From: Bos javanicus
Taxonomy: Eukaryota; Chordata; Mammalia; Artiodactyla; Bovidae
Direction: 5' to 3'
DNA length: 64,000 nt
NCBI RefSeq assembly: GCF_032452875.1
Contig: NC_083876.1
Coordinates: 21,798,001-21,862,000, forward strand
Shown here piece by piece: positions 44,600 to 56,261 of the stretch (its first letter is position 1; each line of letters starts with the position of its first letter). A model generated the notes under the pieces. That model was not told the DNA's origin, did not search any database, and saw only the letters and a list, made by a program, of their open reading frames with translations. The position numbers and the translations under genes are program-made.

Positions 44600-45205
44600 A
44601 AACTTCATATATATTTTTTATAATTTTTGTGACCCTGTTTTTTTTTTTTTCTTCTTTTCTTCTTTTCTTTAACATTGTATTTTTGAAATTCCACTCTCTA
44701 CTCTAGATTTTTAATTTTAGCTTTTTGGTATTTGTTATCAATTTTGTACCTATATTTTCTTTTATAATTTTTGTGACTTTTTTTTCTCTCTCTTTCTTTC
44801 TCTTCTTCTTTTATATATTATTGTATATCTGAAATTCCAAACTCTACTCTAGATTTTTAATTTATGCTTTTTGGTATTTGTTATCAATTTTGTACCTATA
44901 TTTTCTTTATAATTTTTGAGATTTTGTTTTTGTTTGGTTTTTTTTTCTCTCTTTCTTTTTCTTCTTTTTTTAAATGTTGTATTTTTGAAATTCCAAACTC
45001 TACTCTAGATGTTTAACTTTTGCTTTTTGGTATTTGTTATCAATTTTGTACCTATATTTTCTTTATAATTTTTGCGACTTTTTTTTTTTCCTCTCTCTTT
45101 CTTTTCCTTCTTCTTTTCTTTAACATTGTATTTTTGAAATTCCAAACTCTACTCTAGATTTTTAATTTTTGCTTTTGTGTATTTGTTACCAATTTTGTAC
45201 CTTTA
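44600..45205 (+). repeat. T-rich tandem array in L1 5' UTR
   Basis: Four units, each with CTCTAGAT at 44701, 44847, 45003 and 45152 (spacings 146, 156, 149) and a shared GTATTTGTTATCAATTTTGT block. A partial unit precedes them near 44610. Units are separated by TC-rich tracts of varying length. Confidence 0.92.
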
Positions 45206-45244
45206 AGAACCCAATCTTCAGTACCCATTTTTCACTAGGGAGCG

Positions 45245-45682
45245 AGATTACTGGCTTGACTGCTGTCTCTCCCTTTGGACTCTCCTTTTTCTCCACTGGG
45301 TCGCCTGTGTCTCCTCCCTAACTCCTCTCTACTCTACCCAACTCTGTGAATTTCTGTGTGTTGCAGACGGTGGAGAACACTTAGGGAACTGATTACTGGC
45401 TGGATCTGTCTCCCTCCTTGTCATTTCCCCCTTTTATCCTCCTGGCCACCCATGTCTCCTTCCTCCTTCATCTCTTCTCTGTATAACTCCGTGAACATCT
45501 CTGAGTGGTCCAATTGTGGAGTGCACATAAGGAAGTGATTACTGGCTAGCCCACTCTCTCCTCTATTGATTCCACCTCATCTCATTTGGGTCACCTCTAA
45601 CTCCCTCCTCCCTCTTCTTTTCTCCATGTAACGCTGTGAACCTCTCTGGGTGACCCTCACGGTGGAGAAACTTTTCATCTTT
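45245..45682 (+). repeat. Second tandem array, three 146-bp units
   Basis: GATTACTGGC recurs at 45245, 45391 and 45537, exactly 146 bp apart. Each unit has a TCTCC-rich centre and a GTGAA-CTCTG-type end. It is distinct in sequence from the preceding array. Confidence 0.9.
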
Positions 45683-46199
45683 AACGTAGATGTTTTATCA
45701 ATGGTGCTGTATAGAAGGAGAAGTTTTGAAACTACTGTAAAAATAAGACCGATACCTGGAAGCAGGAGGCTTAAGTCCAAACCCTGACTCCAGGGAACTC
45801 CTGACTCCAGGGATCATTCATTGACAGGAGCTCATCAAATGCCTCCATACATACACTGAAACCAAGCACCACACAAGAGCCAACAAGTTCCAGGGCAAGA
45901 CATACCAAGCAATTCTCCAGCAACACAGGAACACAGCCCTGAGCTCCAAGATACAGGCTGGCCAAAGTCACCTCAAAACCATAGACATCTAATAACTCAT
46001 TACTGGACATTTCATTGCACTCCAGAGAGAAGAAATCCAGCTCCACCCACCAGAACACCGACACAAGCTTCCCTAACCAAGAAACCTTGACAAGCTACCT
46101 GTACAAATCCACACACAGTGAGGAAACACCACAATAAAGAGAACTTCACAAACTGCCAGAATACAGAAAGGACACCCCAAACTCAGCAATTTAAACAAG

Positions 46200-47102
46200 A
46201 TGAAGAGACAGAGGAATACCCAGCAGATAAAGGAACAGGATAAATGCCCACCAAACCAAACAAAAGAGGAAGAGATAGGGAATCTACCTGATAAAGAATT
46301 CCGAATAATGATAGTGAAATTGATCCAAAATCTTGAAACTAAAATGGAATCACAGATAAATAGCCTGGAGACAAGGATTGAGAAGATGCAAGAAAGGTTT
46401 AACAAGGACCTAGAAGAAATAAAAGAGAGTCAATATATAATGAATAATGCAATAAATGAGATCAAAAACACTCTAGAGGCAACAAATAGGAGAATAACAG
46501 AGGCAGAAGATAGGATTAATGAATTAGAAGATAGAATGGTAGAAATAAATAAATCAGAGAGGAAAAAAGAAAAATGAATTAAAAGAAATGAGGACAATCT
46601 CAGAGACCTCCAGGAAAATATTAAATGCTACAACATTCGAATCATAGGGGTCCCAGAAGAAGAAGACAAAAAGAAAGACCATGAGAAAATACTTGAGGAG
46701 ATAATAGTTGAAAACTTCCCTAAAATGGGGAAGGAAATAATCACTCAAGTCCAAGAAACCCAGAGAGTCCCAAACAGGATAAACCCAAGGCAAAACACCC
46801 CAAGACACATATTAATCAAGTTGACAAAGATCAAACACAAAGAACAAATATTAAAAGCAGCAAGGGAAAAACAACAAATATCACACAAGGGAATTCCCAT
46901 AAGGATAACAGCTGATCTTTCAATAGAAACTCTTCAAGCCAGGAGGGAATGGCAAGACATACTTAAAGTGATGAAAGAAAATAACCTACAGCCCAGATTA
47001 TTATACCCAGCAAGGATCTCATTCAAATATGAAGGAGAAATCAAAAGCTTTACAGACAAGCAACAGCTGAGAGAATTCAGCACCACCAAACCAGCTCTCT
47101 AA
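46200..47102 (+). pseudogene. L1 ORF1 (nucleic-acid chaperone), one stop
   Basis: A single frame of 301 codons from ATG 46200 to TAA 47100-47102, broken only by TGA at 46575-46577. Residues about 45-125 form a long heptad-rich coiled coil (QNLETKMESQINSLETRIEK), the trimerisation segment of ORF1p. An RRM-like region follows the stop (NIRIIGVPEEED, about residues 147-158), then the C-terminal domain (IPIRITADLSIETLQARREW, about 238-257). ORF1p coats L1 RNA in the cytoplasm and is required in cis for retrotransposition. The stop separates the coiled coil from the RNA-binding half. ORF2 follows after 75 bp. Confidence 0.92.
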
Positions 47103-47177
47103 CAAATACTAAAGGATCTTCTCTAGACAGGAAACACAAAAACGGTGTATAAATTCAAACCCAAAACAAGAAAGTAA

Positions 47178-50100
47178 ATGGCAATGGGATCATACTTATC
47201 AATAATTAACTTAAACATAAATGGATTGAATGCCCCAACCAAAAGACAAAGACTGGCTGAATGGACACAAAAACAAGACCCCTACATATGCTGTCTATAA
47301 GAGACCCACCTGAAAACAGGGGACACATACAGACTGAAAGTGAAGGGCTGGAAAAAGATTTTCCATGCAAATAGGGACCAAAAGAAAGCAGGAGTAGCAA
47401 TACTCATATCAGATAAAATAGACTTTAAAACAAAGGCTGTGAAAAGAGACAAAGACAGTCACTACATAATGATCAAAGGATCAATCCAAGGAGAAGATAT
47501 AACAATTATAAATATATATGCACCCAACACGGGAGCACCACAATATGTAAGACAAATGCTAACAAGTATGAAAGGAGAAATTAACAGTAACACAATAACA
47601 GTGGGAGACTTTAATACCCCACTCACACCTATGGATAGATCAACTAAACAGAAAATTAACAAGGAAACACAAACTTTAAACGATACAATAGACTAGTTAG
47701 ACCTAATTGATATCTATAGGACATTTCATCCCGAAACAATGAATTTCACCTTTTTCTCAAGCGCACATGGAACCTTCTCCAGGATAGATCATATCCTAGG
47801 CCATAAATCTAGCCTTGGTAAATTCAAAAAAATTGAAATCATTCCAAGCATCTTTTCTGACCACAATGCAGTAAGATTAGATCTCAATTACAGGAGAAAA
47901 ACTATTAAAAATTCCAACATATGGAGGCTGAACAACACGCTGCTGAATAACCAACAAATCACAGAAGAAATCAAAAAAGAAATCAAAATTTGCATAGAAA
48001 TGAATGAAAATGAAAACACAACAACCCCAAACCTGTGGGACACTGTAAAAGCAGTGCTAAGGGGAAAGTTCATAGCAGTACAGGCATACCTCAAGAAACA
48101 AGAAAAAAGTCAAATAAATAACCTAACCCTACACCTAAAGCAACTAGAAAAGGAAGAAATGAAGAACCCCAGGGTTAGTAGAAGGAAAGAAATCTTAAAA
48201 ATTAGGGCAGAAATAAATGCAAAAGAAACAAAAGAGACCATAGCAAAAATCAACAAAGCCAAAAGCTGGTTCTTTGAAAGGATGAATAAAATTGACAAAC
48301 CATTAGCCAGACTCATCAAGAAACAAAGGGAGAAAAATCAAATCAATAAAATTAGAAATGAAAATGGAGAGATCACAACAGACAACACAGAAATACAGAG
48401 GATCATAAGAGACTACTATCAACAATTATATGCCAATAATATAGACAACGTGGAAGAAATGGACAAATTCTTAGAAAAGTACCACTTTCCAAAGCTGGAC
48501 CAGGAAGAAATAGAAAATCTTAACAGACCCATCACAAGCACGGAAATTGAAACTGTAATCAAAAATCTTCCAGCAAACAAAAGCCCAGGTCCAGATGGCT
48601 TCACAGCTGAATTCTACCAAAAATTTGGAGGAGAGCTAACACCTATCCTACTCAAACTCTTCCAGAAAATTGCAGAGGAAGGTGAACTTCCAAACTCATT
48701 CTATGAGGCCACCATCACCCTAATACCAAAACCTGACAAAGATCCCACAAAAAAAGAAAACTACAGGCCAATATCACTGATGAACATAGATGCAAAAATC
48801 CTTAACAAAATTCTAGCAATCAGAATCCAACAACACATTAAAAAGGTCATACACCATGACCAAGTGGGCTTTATCCCAGGGATGCAAGGATTCTTCAATA
48901 TCCACAAATCAATCAATGTAATACACCACATTAACAAATTGAAAAATAAAAACCATATGATTATCTCAATAGATGCAGAGAAAGCCTTTGACAAAATTCA
49001 ACATCCATTTATGATAAAAACTCTCCAGAAAGCAGGAATAGAAGGAACATACCTCAACATAATAAAAGCTATATATGACAAACCCACAGCAAACATTATC
49101 CTCAATGGTGAAAAATTGAAAGCATTTCCTCTAAAGTCAGGAACAAGACAAGGGTGCCCACTTTCACCATTACTACTCAACATAGTTTTGGAAGTTTTGG
49201 CCACAGCAATCAGAGCAGAAAAAGAAATAAAAGGAATCCAAATTGGAAAAGAAGAAGTAAAACTCTCATTGTTTGCAGATGACATGATCCTCTACATAGA
49301 AAACCCTAAAGACTCCACCATAAAATTACTAGAACTAATCAGTGATTATAGTAAAGTTGCAGGATACAAAATCAACACACAGAAATCCCTTGCATTCCTA
49401 TACACTAATAATGAGAAAACAGAAAGAGAAATTAAGGAAACATTCCATTGCAATGGAAAGAATAAAATACTTAGGAATATATCTACCTAAAGAAACTAAA
49501 GACCTATATATAGAAAACAATAAAACACTGGTGAAAGAAATCAAAGAGGACACTAATAGATGGAGAAATATACCATGTTCATGGATTGGAAGAATCAATA
49601 TAGTGAAAATGAGTATACTACCCAAAGCAATCTGTAGATTCAATGCAATCCCTATCAAGCTACCAATGGTATTCTTCACAGAGCTAGAACAAATCATTTC
49701 ACAATTTGTATGGAAATACAAAAAACCTCGAATAGCCAAAGCTATCTTGAGAAAGAAGAATGGAACTGGAGGAATCAACCTACCTGACTTCAGGCTCTAC
49801 TACAAAGCCACAGTCATCAAGACAGTATGGTACTGGCACAAAGACAGAAATATAGATCAATGGAACAAAATAGAAAGCTCAGGGATAAATCCACACACAT
49901 ATGGACACCTTATCTTCGACAAAGGAGGCAAGAATATACAATGGATTAAAGACAATCTCTTTAACAAGTGGTGCTGGGAAAACTGGTCAACCACTTGTAA
50001 AAGAATGAAACTAGAGCACTTTCTAACACCATACACAAAAATAAACTCAAAATGGATTAAAGATCTAAACGTAAGACCAGAAACTATAAAACTCCTAGAG

Positions 50101-50987
50101 GAGAACATAGGCAAAACACTCTCCGACATACATCACAGCAGGATCCTCTATGACCCACCTCCCAGAATATTGGAAATAAAAGCAAAAATAAACAAATGGG
50201 ACCTAATTAAACTTAAAAGCTTCTGCACAACAAAGGAAACTGTAAGCAAGGTGAAAAGACAGCCTTCAGAATGGGAGAAAATAATAGCAAATGAAGCAAC
50301 TGACAAACAACTAATCTCAAAAATATACAAGCAACTCCTGTAGCTCAACTCCAGAAAAATAAATGACCCAATCAAAAAATGGGCCAAATAACTAAACAGA
50401 CATTTCTCCAAAGAAGACATACAGATGGCTAACAAACACATGAAAAGATGCCCAACATCACTCATTATCAGAGAAATGCAAATCAAAACCACAATGAGGT
50501 ACCATTTCACGCCATTCAGAATGGCTGTTATCCAAAAGTCTACAAGCAATAAATGCTGGAGAGGGTGTGGAGAAAAGGGAACCCTCTTACACTGTTAGTG
50601 GGAATGCAAACTAGTACACCACTATGGAGAACAGTGTGGAGATTCCTTTAAAAACTGGAAATAGAACTGCCTTATGATCCAGCAATCCCACTGCTGGGCA
50701 TACATACTGAGGAAACCAGAATTGAAAGAGACACGTGTACCCCAATGTTCATAGCAGCACTGTTTATAATAACCAGGACATGGAAGCAACCTAGATGCCC
50801 ATCAGCAGATGAATGGATAAGAAAGCAGTGGTACATATACACAATGGAGTATTACTCAGCCATTAAAAAGAATACATTTGAATCAGTTCTAATGAGGTGG
50901 ATGAAACTGGAGCCTACTATACAGAGTGAAGTAAGCCAGAAAGAAAAACACCAATACAGTATACTAATGCATATATATGGAATTTAG
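47178..50987 (+). pseudogene. L1 ORF2 (endonuclease-reverse transcriptase), broken
   Basis: About 1270 codons from ATG 47178 to TAG 50985-50987. Endonuclease: NLNINGLNAP near the N terminus, GDFNT at residues 143-147 and SDHN at 227-230, all at family positions. Reverse transcriptase: Z-type YRPISLMNIDAKILNKIL, motif A IDAEKAFD (about 598-605), TRQGCPLSPLLLN and catalytic FADD (699-702). A cysteine motif (CWRGCGEKGTLLHC) lies near 50550-50595. Lesions: TAA 47298, TAG 47694, a frameshift near 49445 from a small deletion, stops at 50341, 50389 and 50596, and a second frameshift near 50650. The first stop lies right before the ETH catalytic segment. Not functional. Confidence 0.93.
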
Positions 50988-51360
50988 AAAGATGGTAACA
51001 ATAACCCTGTATACGAGACAGCAAAAGAAACACTGATGTATAGAACAGTCTTTTGGACTCTGTGGGAGAGGAAGAGGGTGGGATGATTTGAGAGAATTGC
51101 ATTGAAATACGTATAATATATATGGAAGGAGTCACCAGTCCAGGTTCAATGCACAATACTGGATGCTTGGGGCTGGTGCACTGGGACGACCCAGAGGGAT
51201 GGTATGGGGAGGGAGGAGGGAGGAGGGTTCAGGATGGGGAACACATGTATACCTGTGGTGGATTCATTTCGATATTTGGCAAAACCAATACAATATTGTA
51301 AAGTTTAAAAATAAAATAAAATTTAAAATAAAATAAAATGATAAAAAACAAAAGAAAAAA
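50988..51360 (+). other. L1 3' UTR and A-rich tail
   Basis: Contains GACTCTGTGGGAGAGGAAG, the GGGGCTGGTGCACTGGGACG block and a G-rich GGGGAGGGAGGAGGGAGGAG stretch that could form a quadruplex on this strand, then the tail. It is the reference for the L1 3' ends elsewhere in the window. Confidence 0.9.
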
Positions 51361-51370
51361 AAAGACAGCT

Positions 51371-51603
51371 TTGGACATTGTCAAGTGGAATCAATTCTTA
51401 ATGAAAAAAGGGCTTATTACTTTTCCTTTGAAAAAGTTTCCAAAGAGTAACTTTTATCCAAAACTTTGTTTTCAAGTAAAAGTATTCAGATGAGGTCAAC
51501 TTCATTGTAAATTTTTCTAAGAGAATTATAAGAATCATTAAGTTTCTTATATAGTTTTACTTACAAAATCTTTCCGGGAAAGTGTCCCATGACGCAGATT
51601 CAA
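51371..51603. other. Single-copy sequence
   Basis: No gene or repeat is recognised. Confidence 0.45.
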
Positions 51604-51606
51604 GTA

Positions 51607-51825
51607 TTACCAGTTTATGGAGTAGTCTGGACTTGGTGGGGCTCTGACAGAAGACAGCTTTTCTTCCACATGGCTCTCCAATCCATCTCTCTTGGCTCTC
51701 TCTTCTGCCCCCAAGGGTGACATCCCAGACAGTTCCATAGCTTTGCCCATCACTTCCAGTTTCATTTTCTCGTCTGAAGAAACCACTCCAAACACATCTT
51801 CTCCCTCAATAGCTGCCTCTGGCAA
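51607..51825 (-). other. Unidentified 72-codon ORF
   Basis: Minus-strand frame with a balanced, hydrophilic composition (KMKLEVMGKAMELSGMSPLG). The frame is open for a further 10 codons upstream. No domain, splice site or homologue is recognised. It could be a decayed gene piece or chance. Confidence 0.25.
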
Positions 51826-51889
51826 CCCCTGGCTAGAAAAGGGAAAAGTAAAGTCTGAGGTGGTTGGTGCTATTGTTTCCAGAAGATGT

Positions 51890-52110
51890 CCAGATGCTAA
51901 CTCTTTCTCTCTCGAGATACCTCGATGTGTCCTTCCGAGACCTCCTGCCTTCTAGAGACTTCTATATATATAAAATATACTGTACTCTCCCAGATCACAC
52001 CCTGCACTCTTGGGCTGACCGACTTGACTCTCACACACTCCTGCTCTGAATATACTTTCAGCTGGGGTTGCGTCCCCTCATCTAGCAGCTTTTCCTAGGA
52101 AAGCATCCTT
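51890..52110 (+). mobile_element. Possible LTR fragment
   Basis: CTCGAGATACCTCGATGTG, a TATATATATAAAATA TATA-like box and a GCTGACCGACTTGACTC stretch give an LTR-like layout. No second LTR or clear termini are visible. Confidence 0.3.
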
Positions 52111-52925
52111 TCAATAGTGCTGTATAGCCCAGCCAACTCTTGTGAGATCTACCTGGCTCATGGGGACATTTAGTGTAGGGGGTACCACACCATCCCTAAG
52201 GCAACCCTTTGACCTTTCTTTGCCTTTGGGGGCAGCTCCAGCCAGCCCCTGAACCTGTGGGCTATTTACAGACCAGTGACAGGCACCAGACATTCTAAAT
52301 TCTGGGTCACAAGATTTGGTCCTCCCACAAGTTTCCAAGAGCATCTTTCCACTTACTCTTAAGCCCAGAAAGGGGCTTGCCCAGACATGACTCCATCCAG
52401 GTGGTGAACTGTTACCTACTTTTTTCTAGACAATCTCTCTATGTGCTGTTTGAGTGGCGGTAATAAGCACAGGCCTTTCTGCTGAGCCTACACCTTTCTT
52501 CTAAGACATTCTCCCCTTATCCATCACCTCCATCTCACCCCTTTTCTTAGAATGAAAGGTCACAGAACCACTGTCCCCATCTCTTAGCAAAATACTGCAT
52601 GGAAAGTCTAGCATTACTCTGTAGAAAGCTTGGATGTTTGGCATCATTGCCTTTGCTTGGAACTTCAGCTAAGACTATGAACTATGGGAAATTCTTACTC
52701 AATATCCTTCTACAACAATTTAAGGAAGCAATTATATTTGGGGCAATAAGAAACATTCCGTTACCCATTAATTTTTGATTTATCAGTATATGGTGTATCC
52801 AAAGGCATAGGTCTGAAGGTGAAGCTCTCTTCATGACATTATGAGGAGAAGTTTTTGTCTATTCCTTAGGAATGAAGCCTATTCATGCTTTAGGGATTTA
52901 TTATGAGACTTCTGCATGTGGGGCT
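52111..52925. other. Single-copy sequence, no gene seen
   Basis: A 77-codon minus-strand frame (52111-52344) has no recognisable domain. Confidence 0.45.
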
Positions 52926-53316
52926 TGTTATGGACTGAATGTCTGTGCACCCTAAAACCCATATGTTCAAGTTCTAACCCACAGTGTGGCTGTATTTGGA
53001 GATGGGGCCTCTAAGGAAGTAAGTAAAGTTAAATGAGGTCATAAGGGTGGGGCCCTGATGCAACTGGATTAGTGTCCTTATTAGAAGAGACATCAGAGAG
53101 CTTGCCTGTCTCTTCTGTCTCCCTGAGCGCACACAAGAAGAGGTCACACAGGCACATAGTGAGAAGATGACCACCTACAAGCTAGGAGAAGAGGGCACAG
53201 GATGAAACCCACCTTGCTAGCCCCTTGATCTTGGATTTCCCAGCTTCTGAAACTGTGAGAAATAAATTTTAGTTATGTACGCCACCTAGTCTGTGGTGTG
53301 TACTTATGGCAGCCCT
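52926..53316 (+). mobile_element. MLT1-type (MaLR) LTR
   Basis: Sense LTR: TTATGGACTGAATGTCTGTG, GGTCATAAGGGTGGGGCCCT, CTTGATCTTGGATTTCCCAG and CTGAAACTGTGAGAAATAAA (with AATAAA polyadenylation signal). Confidence 0.88.
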
Positions 53317-53328
53317 AGAAGACTAAGG

Positions 53329-53599
53329 GGAGAAGGCAGTGGCACCCCACTCCAGTACTCTTGCCTGGAAAATCCATGGATGGAGGAGCCTGGTGGGCTG
53401 CAGTCCATGGGGTCGCTAGGAGTCGGACACGACTGAGCAGCTTCACTTTGACTTTTCACTTTCATGCATTGGAGAAGGAAATGGCAACCCACTCCAGTGT
53501 TCTCGCCTGGAGAATCCCAGGGATGGGGGAACCTGATGGGCTGCCATCCATGGGGTCGCACAGAGTCAGGCACGACTGAAGCAACTTAGCAGCAGCAGA
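53329..53599 (+). mobile_element. BOV-A2 SINE, full dimer
   Basis: Sense dimer with a perfect 12-bp duplication AGAAGACTAAGG at 53317-53328 and 53600-53611, inserted at the end of the MLT1 LTR. Confidence 0.96.
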
Positions 53600-53611
53600 A
53601 GAAGACTAAGG

Positions 53612-54008
53612 ACAATTCATATCTCTATTTGCCCTTTCACATGTTCTCTCAGCAATTATGTTTCTAGCATCACTACATAAGGAGGACTTCATTACCACAC
53701 TAGGTCTATTCCTATATATTTATCCTACAGATACAGTCTTTGATGACATATCACCTATGAGAAAAAGGAAATACACATGTTACAGCAAGATAACCAAATA
53801 CCAAGGAGTCATTTTAGCAGGTAACTCACCTGCCATTGAATCCAACTTTCCTAGAAGCACATGAAAGAAAAAAGACTTGATTTGGGAGCAAAGAAATAGA
53901 GGCCATGAAGAAGGATAGAGTCAGGGCCTACATCAGGCACTGTGCGGAATCTTCATGTGAAATGAAAAAAACAACCCTTCCTTGAGTTTTAAAAAAAATG
54001 TAATTTAT
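53612..54008. other. Single-copy sequence
   Basis: No gene or repeat is recognised. Confidence 0.45.
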
Positions 54009-54135
54009 TGGAACTTCTCCAGTGGTCCAGTGGTTAAGTCTCCATGCTGCAAGAGCAGGAATTGTGGGTTTGATCCCTGGTTGGAGAACTAAAATCCCAC
54101 ATGCCATGCAGCATGGCCAAAAGATTTTTTTTTTA
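54009..54135 (+). mobile_element. CHR-type tRNA SINE
   Basis: Sense: GGTCCAGTGGTTAAGTCTCC (A-box region), GTTTGATCCCTGG (B-box-like), CATGCCATGCAGCATGGCC, then T/A-rich tail. Confidence 0.82.
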
Positions 54136-54869
54136 ACTTTTTTTAATTTAAAAGTGATTTATTATTGTATGGTCAGACCCATGACACATGGTGAAGGGAA
54201 AATAAGAGTATAGACAGCTGCCTCCTTTGGTATCACTGGTGACCCCAGCAAAGAGGCATGGTTAGTGGTTACCTCACTCATTATTTCTTTTCATCAAAAT
54301 TGGTCTCACTTATGGTCTGTCATACTGGATGGTGATTGTAAAAGAGAGTTTGTCAAAAGAGAATCTCCTCTATGGCTCACTGAGAGTACAATTCATCCTT
54401 TCTAGATCCTTAGTGCCAAATCACTTCTGGTTTAAGACCAAAGCTAATATTAGAAGAAAAAAAAAAAAAACATTTTCAAGTGTTTGTTTATTTTACAAGA
54501 ACAAAATCTACCCTAGGGAATAGTGGAAAGTATAATCCTCCCACAGGGGTGTGGTAGGGGTGTTATATGAGTCCAGGCCTGAGAGAAAAGATAAGCAAAG
54601 TGGTTTTTTTTTTTTTTTCCCCCATTTTCAGATGAGCCATCTGTGACTTAAAAATAAAAGTAAAAAAAAAAAAAAGTCTTGGGGAATCATTGGCTCCTCT
54701 TTTGCCAATATCTTGGAGAGTTCACTTTCTGTTCAAAGTGTGAAAGGGACATAATTATTTCCATGCCTGACTAATAGGCGCTTGTTTGTGAAAGGGCCTT
54801 CCTACCATGGCCCATAGATCATGGTCTTGGTGCATATTGAAAGTAAAAACTGAGGGCTGTTTTCATCCT
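54136..54869. other. Single-copy sequence with T and A runs
   Basis: T17-C5 tract then CAG at 54603-54631 resembles a 3' splice acceptor. A run of 14 A at 54662-54675. No gene is supported. Confidence 0.45.
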
Positions 54870-55010
54870 GGCTCCTCTGTGGACTGAGTCACCATGTCCT
54901 TGGGCAAGTTATTTCCTCCCTGTGTACTTGCTTTTCAAAACAGAGAGATGATAGTGCGCCTGACCTCCTTACCTCACTGGGTTGTTGTCAGCATTACTAA
55001 GCAAGAGACC
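54870..55010 (-). repeat. MIR SINE
   Basis: Antisense MIR: CACCATGTCCTTGGGCAAGT, then CCTCACTGGGTTGTTGTCAG. Confidence 0.75.
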
Positions 55011-56261
55011 CATATTTTTAGGGTAGAAAAGAAGAAAGCTGCTCAAATTTTAACATCGTCTCCCTCCCACAGATCTCTTTCAGACATCTTGAAATTCCTA
55101 AGTGGATCACAGTGCACAAAAAGCCTTGAGTTCTCACAAAGCCAAGCTTAGAATTACCTTGGTGGAACAAATCTTTGGAGTCATTTCAGTCTTCTTCGGA
55201 AAGGACAAAGATCAATAACATTGATTTATTTATCTGGGGGCCTTGTTACAGAAAGTAAGTTAGCAAACAAATTTTAAAAATCATAGGATGAACTAATCAG
55301 GAAAAAAAATGATCAGACAAAAATAACACTGAACTGAGAGAGTTGGGAGAAAACAATCTACATCTTGTTTTCCAGCCTACTTAAATCTCAAGACTCAGTT
55401 TATTAATCTGAGAAATGAGAGCAGATGGTCATAGTTATTGGGTCTAGAGTGCTAAATTGACCAAGATTCAAGTGAAATAATATCTGAAAATATTCCTTAG
55501 AGTCACAAACACTGGGCAAACGCTGAGCTTTGTTGCTACTGCTGAAGCAACCAGCCCATCTCTGTGGTCACCATGGCATCACCTCGTCAGCTTCAAGGAC
55601 AGTGGTTACACCAATTTTCTTGGACATGAAAATAGTGCCAGCATGTTCCACATAATTAGAGCTCCCACCCAGCCATCTTTCACTTTGACAGGGGAAAAAA
55701 AAGAAGGGAAGGGCTGTGTTCCATGGTTAGGCCAGCCTTTGATTCGGATGTGAAATGAGAGCTTTGAAGCCAAAGAGATGGGTCTGCACTGACTAGGGAA
55801 GTGAACTGGCTCCTTCTTGGGAGACTCAAGATTCCCTCCTCCAGGGTGTGTCTCCAGAGATGCGAGCAGACGGTCTGTCTTCCATATAATACAGTTTGGA
55901 GTGTCGCCAACCTCATCAAGGGCTGAGGGAAGGTTTGTGAAAGAAGCTTCCAGCATTTCCAAATGTTGGATGGCAAGAGAGCCTGTTTCTGAGGTGGCAT
56001 GTCAGGTCTCATGCAACCCTGAGGCTCAGGCTGTGAATCAGCAAACGAGGAACCACTGAGCACACATGTGTACAGTCTCCCTGGCTCCCTCATCCCCTGC
56101 TTGAGACCCAGCCATTCTGAGTCATTTCAGAAACTGACCTGCATTTTCAACTCCCCAGAGTTTGTCAGCCTTCCATAGCGACTCCAGACCATCCTTCTAA
56201 TTCTTTGTTCTTTATAGACCATTCCTACCCACTGTGCACTTCATGATCTCTTTTTTTTAAT
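55011..56261. other. Single-copy sequence, no gene supported
   Basis: Two overlapping minus-strand frames of 118 and 137 codons (55606-56093) are among the longer frames outside repeats. Neither shows a domain or conserved-looking composition. Confidence 0.4.

Larger units (their letters stand above)
43037..46199 (+). promoter_or_regulatory. L1 5' UTR / internal promoter
   Basis: About 3.16 kb, long for a mammalian L1. The first 1.1 kb (43037-44150) is GC- and CpG-rich, as expected for an internal RNA polymerase II promoter. It then turns T-rich with two tandem arrays before ORF1. Activity is inferred from family knowledge. Confidence 0.85.
43037..51360 (+). mobile_element. Complete L1 retrotransposon, 8.3 kb
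   Basis: Full-length L1 beginning GTGGGAGGAGCTAAGATGGC and ending in an A-rich tail. A perfect 10-bp target-site duplication AAAGACAGCT lies at 43027-43036 and 51361-51370. The order is 5' UTR (43037-46199), ORF1, ORF2 and 3' UTR. Of the L1 copies in the window only this one is full length. The intact architecture with relatively few lesions suggests a moderately young insertion. Confidence 0.97.

Noticed and set aside
54029..54090. tRNA-like A and B box sequences
   Set aside because: They belong to tRNA-derived SINE heads. No cloverleaf tRNA gene is present here or in other SINE heads of the window.
55606..56093. Overlapping 118- and 137-codon minus-strand frames
   Set aside because: Different frames over the same DNA, with no domain, no conserved composition and no splice or start context. 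Consistent with chance.
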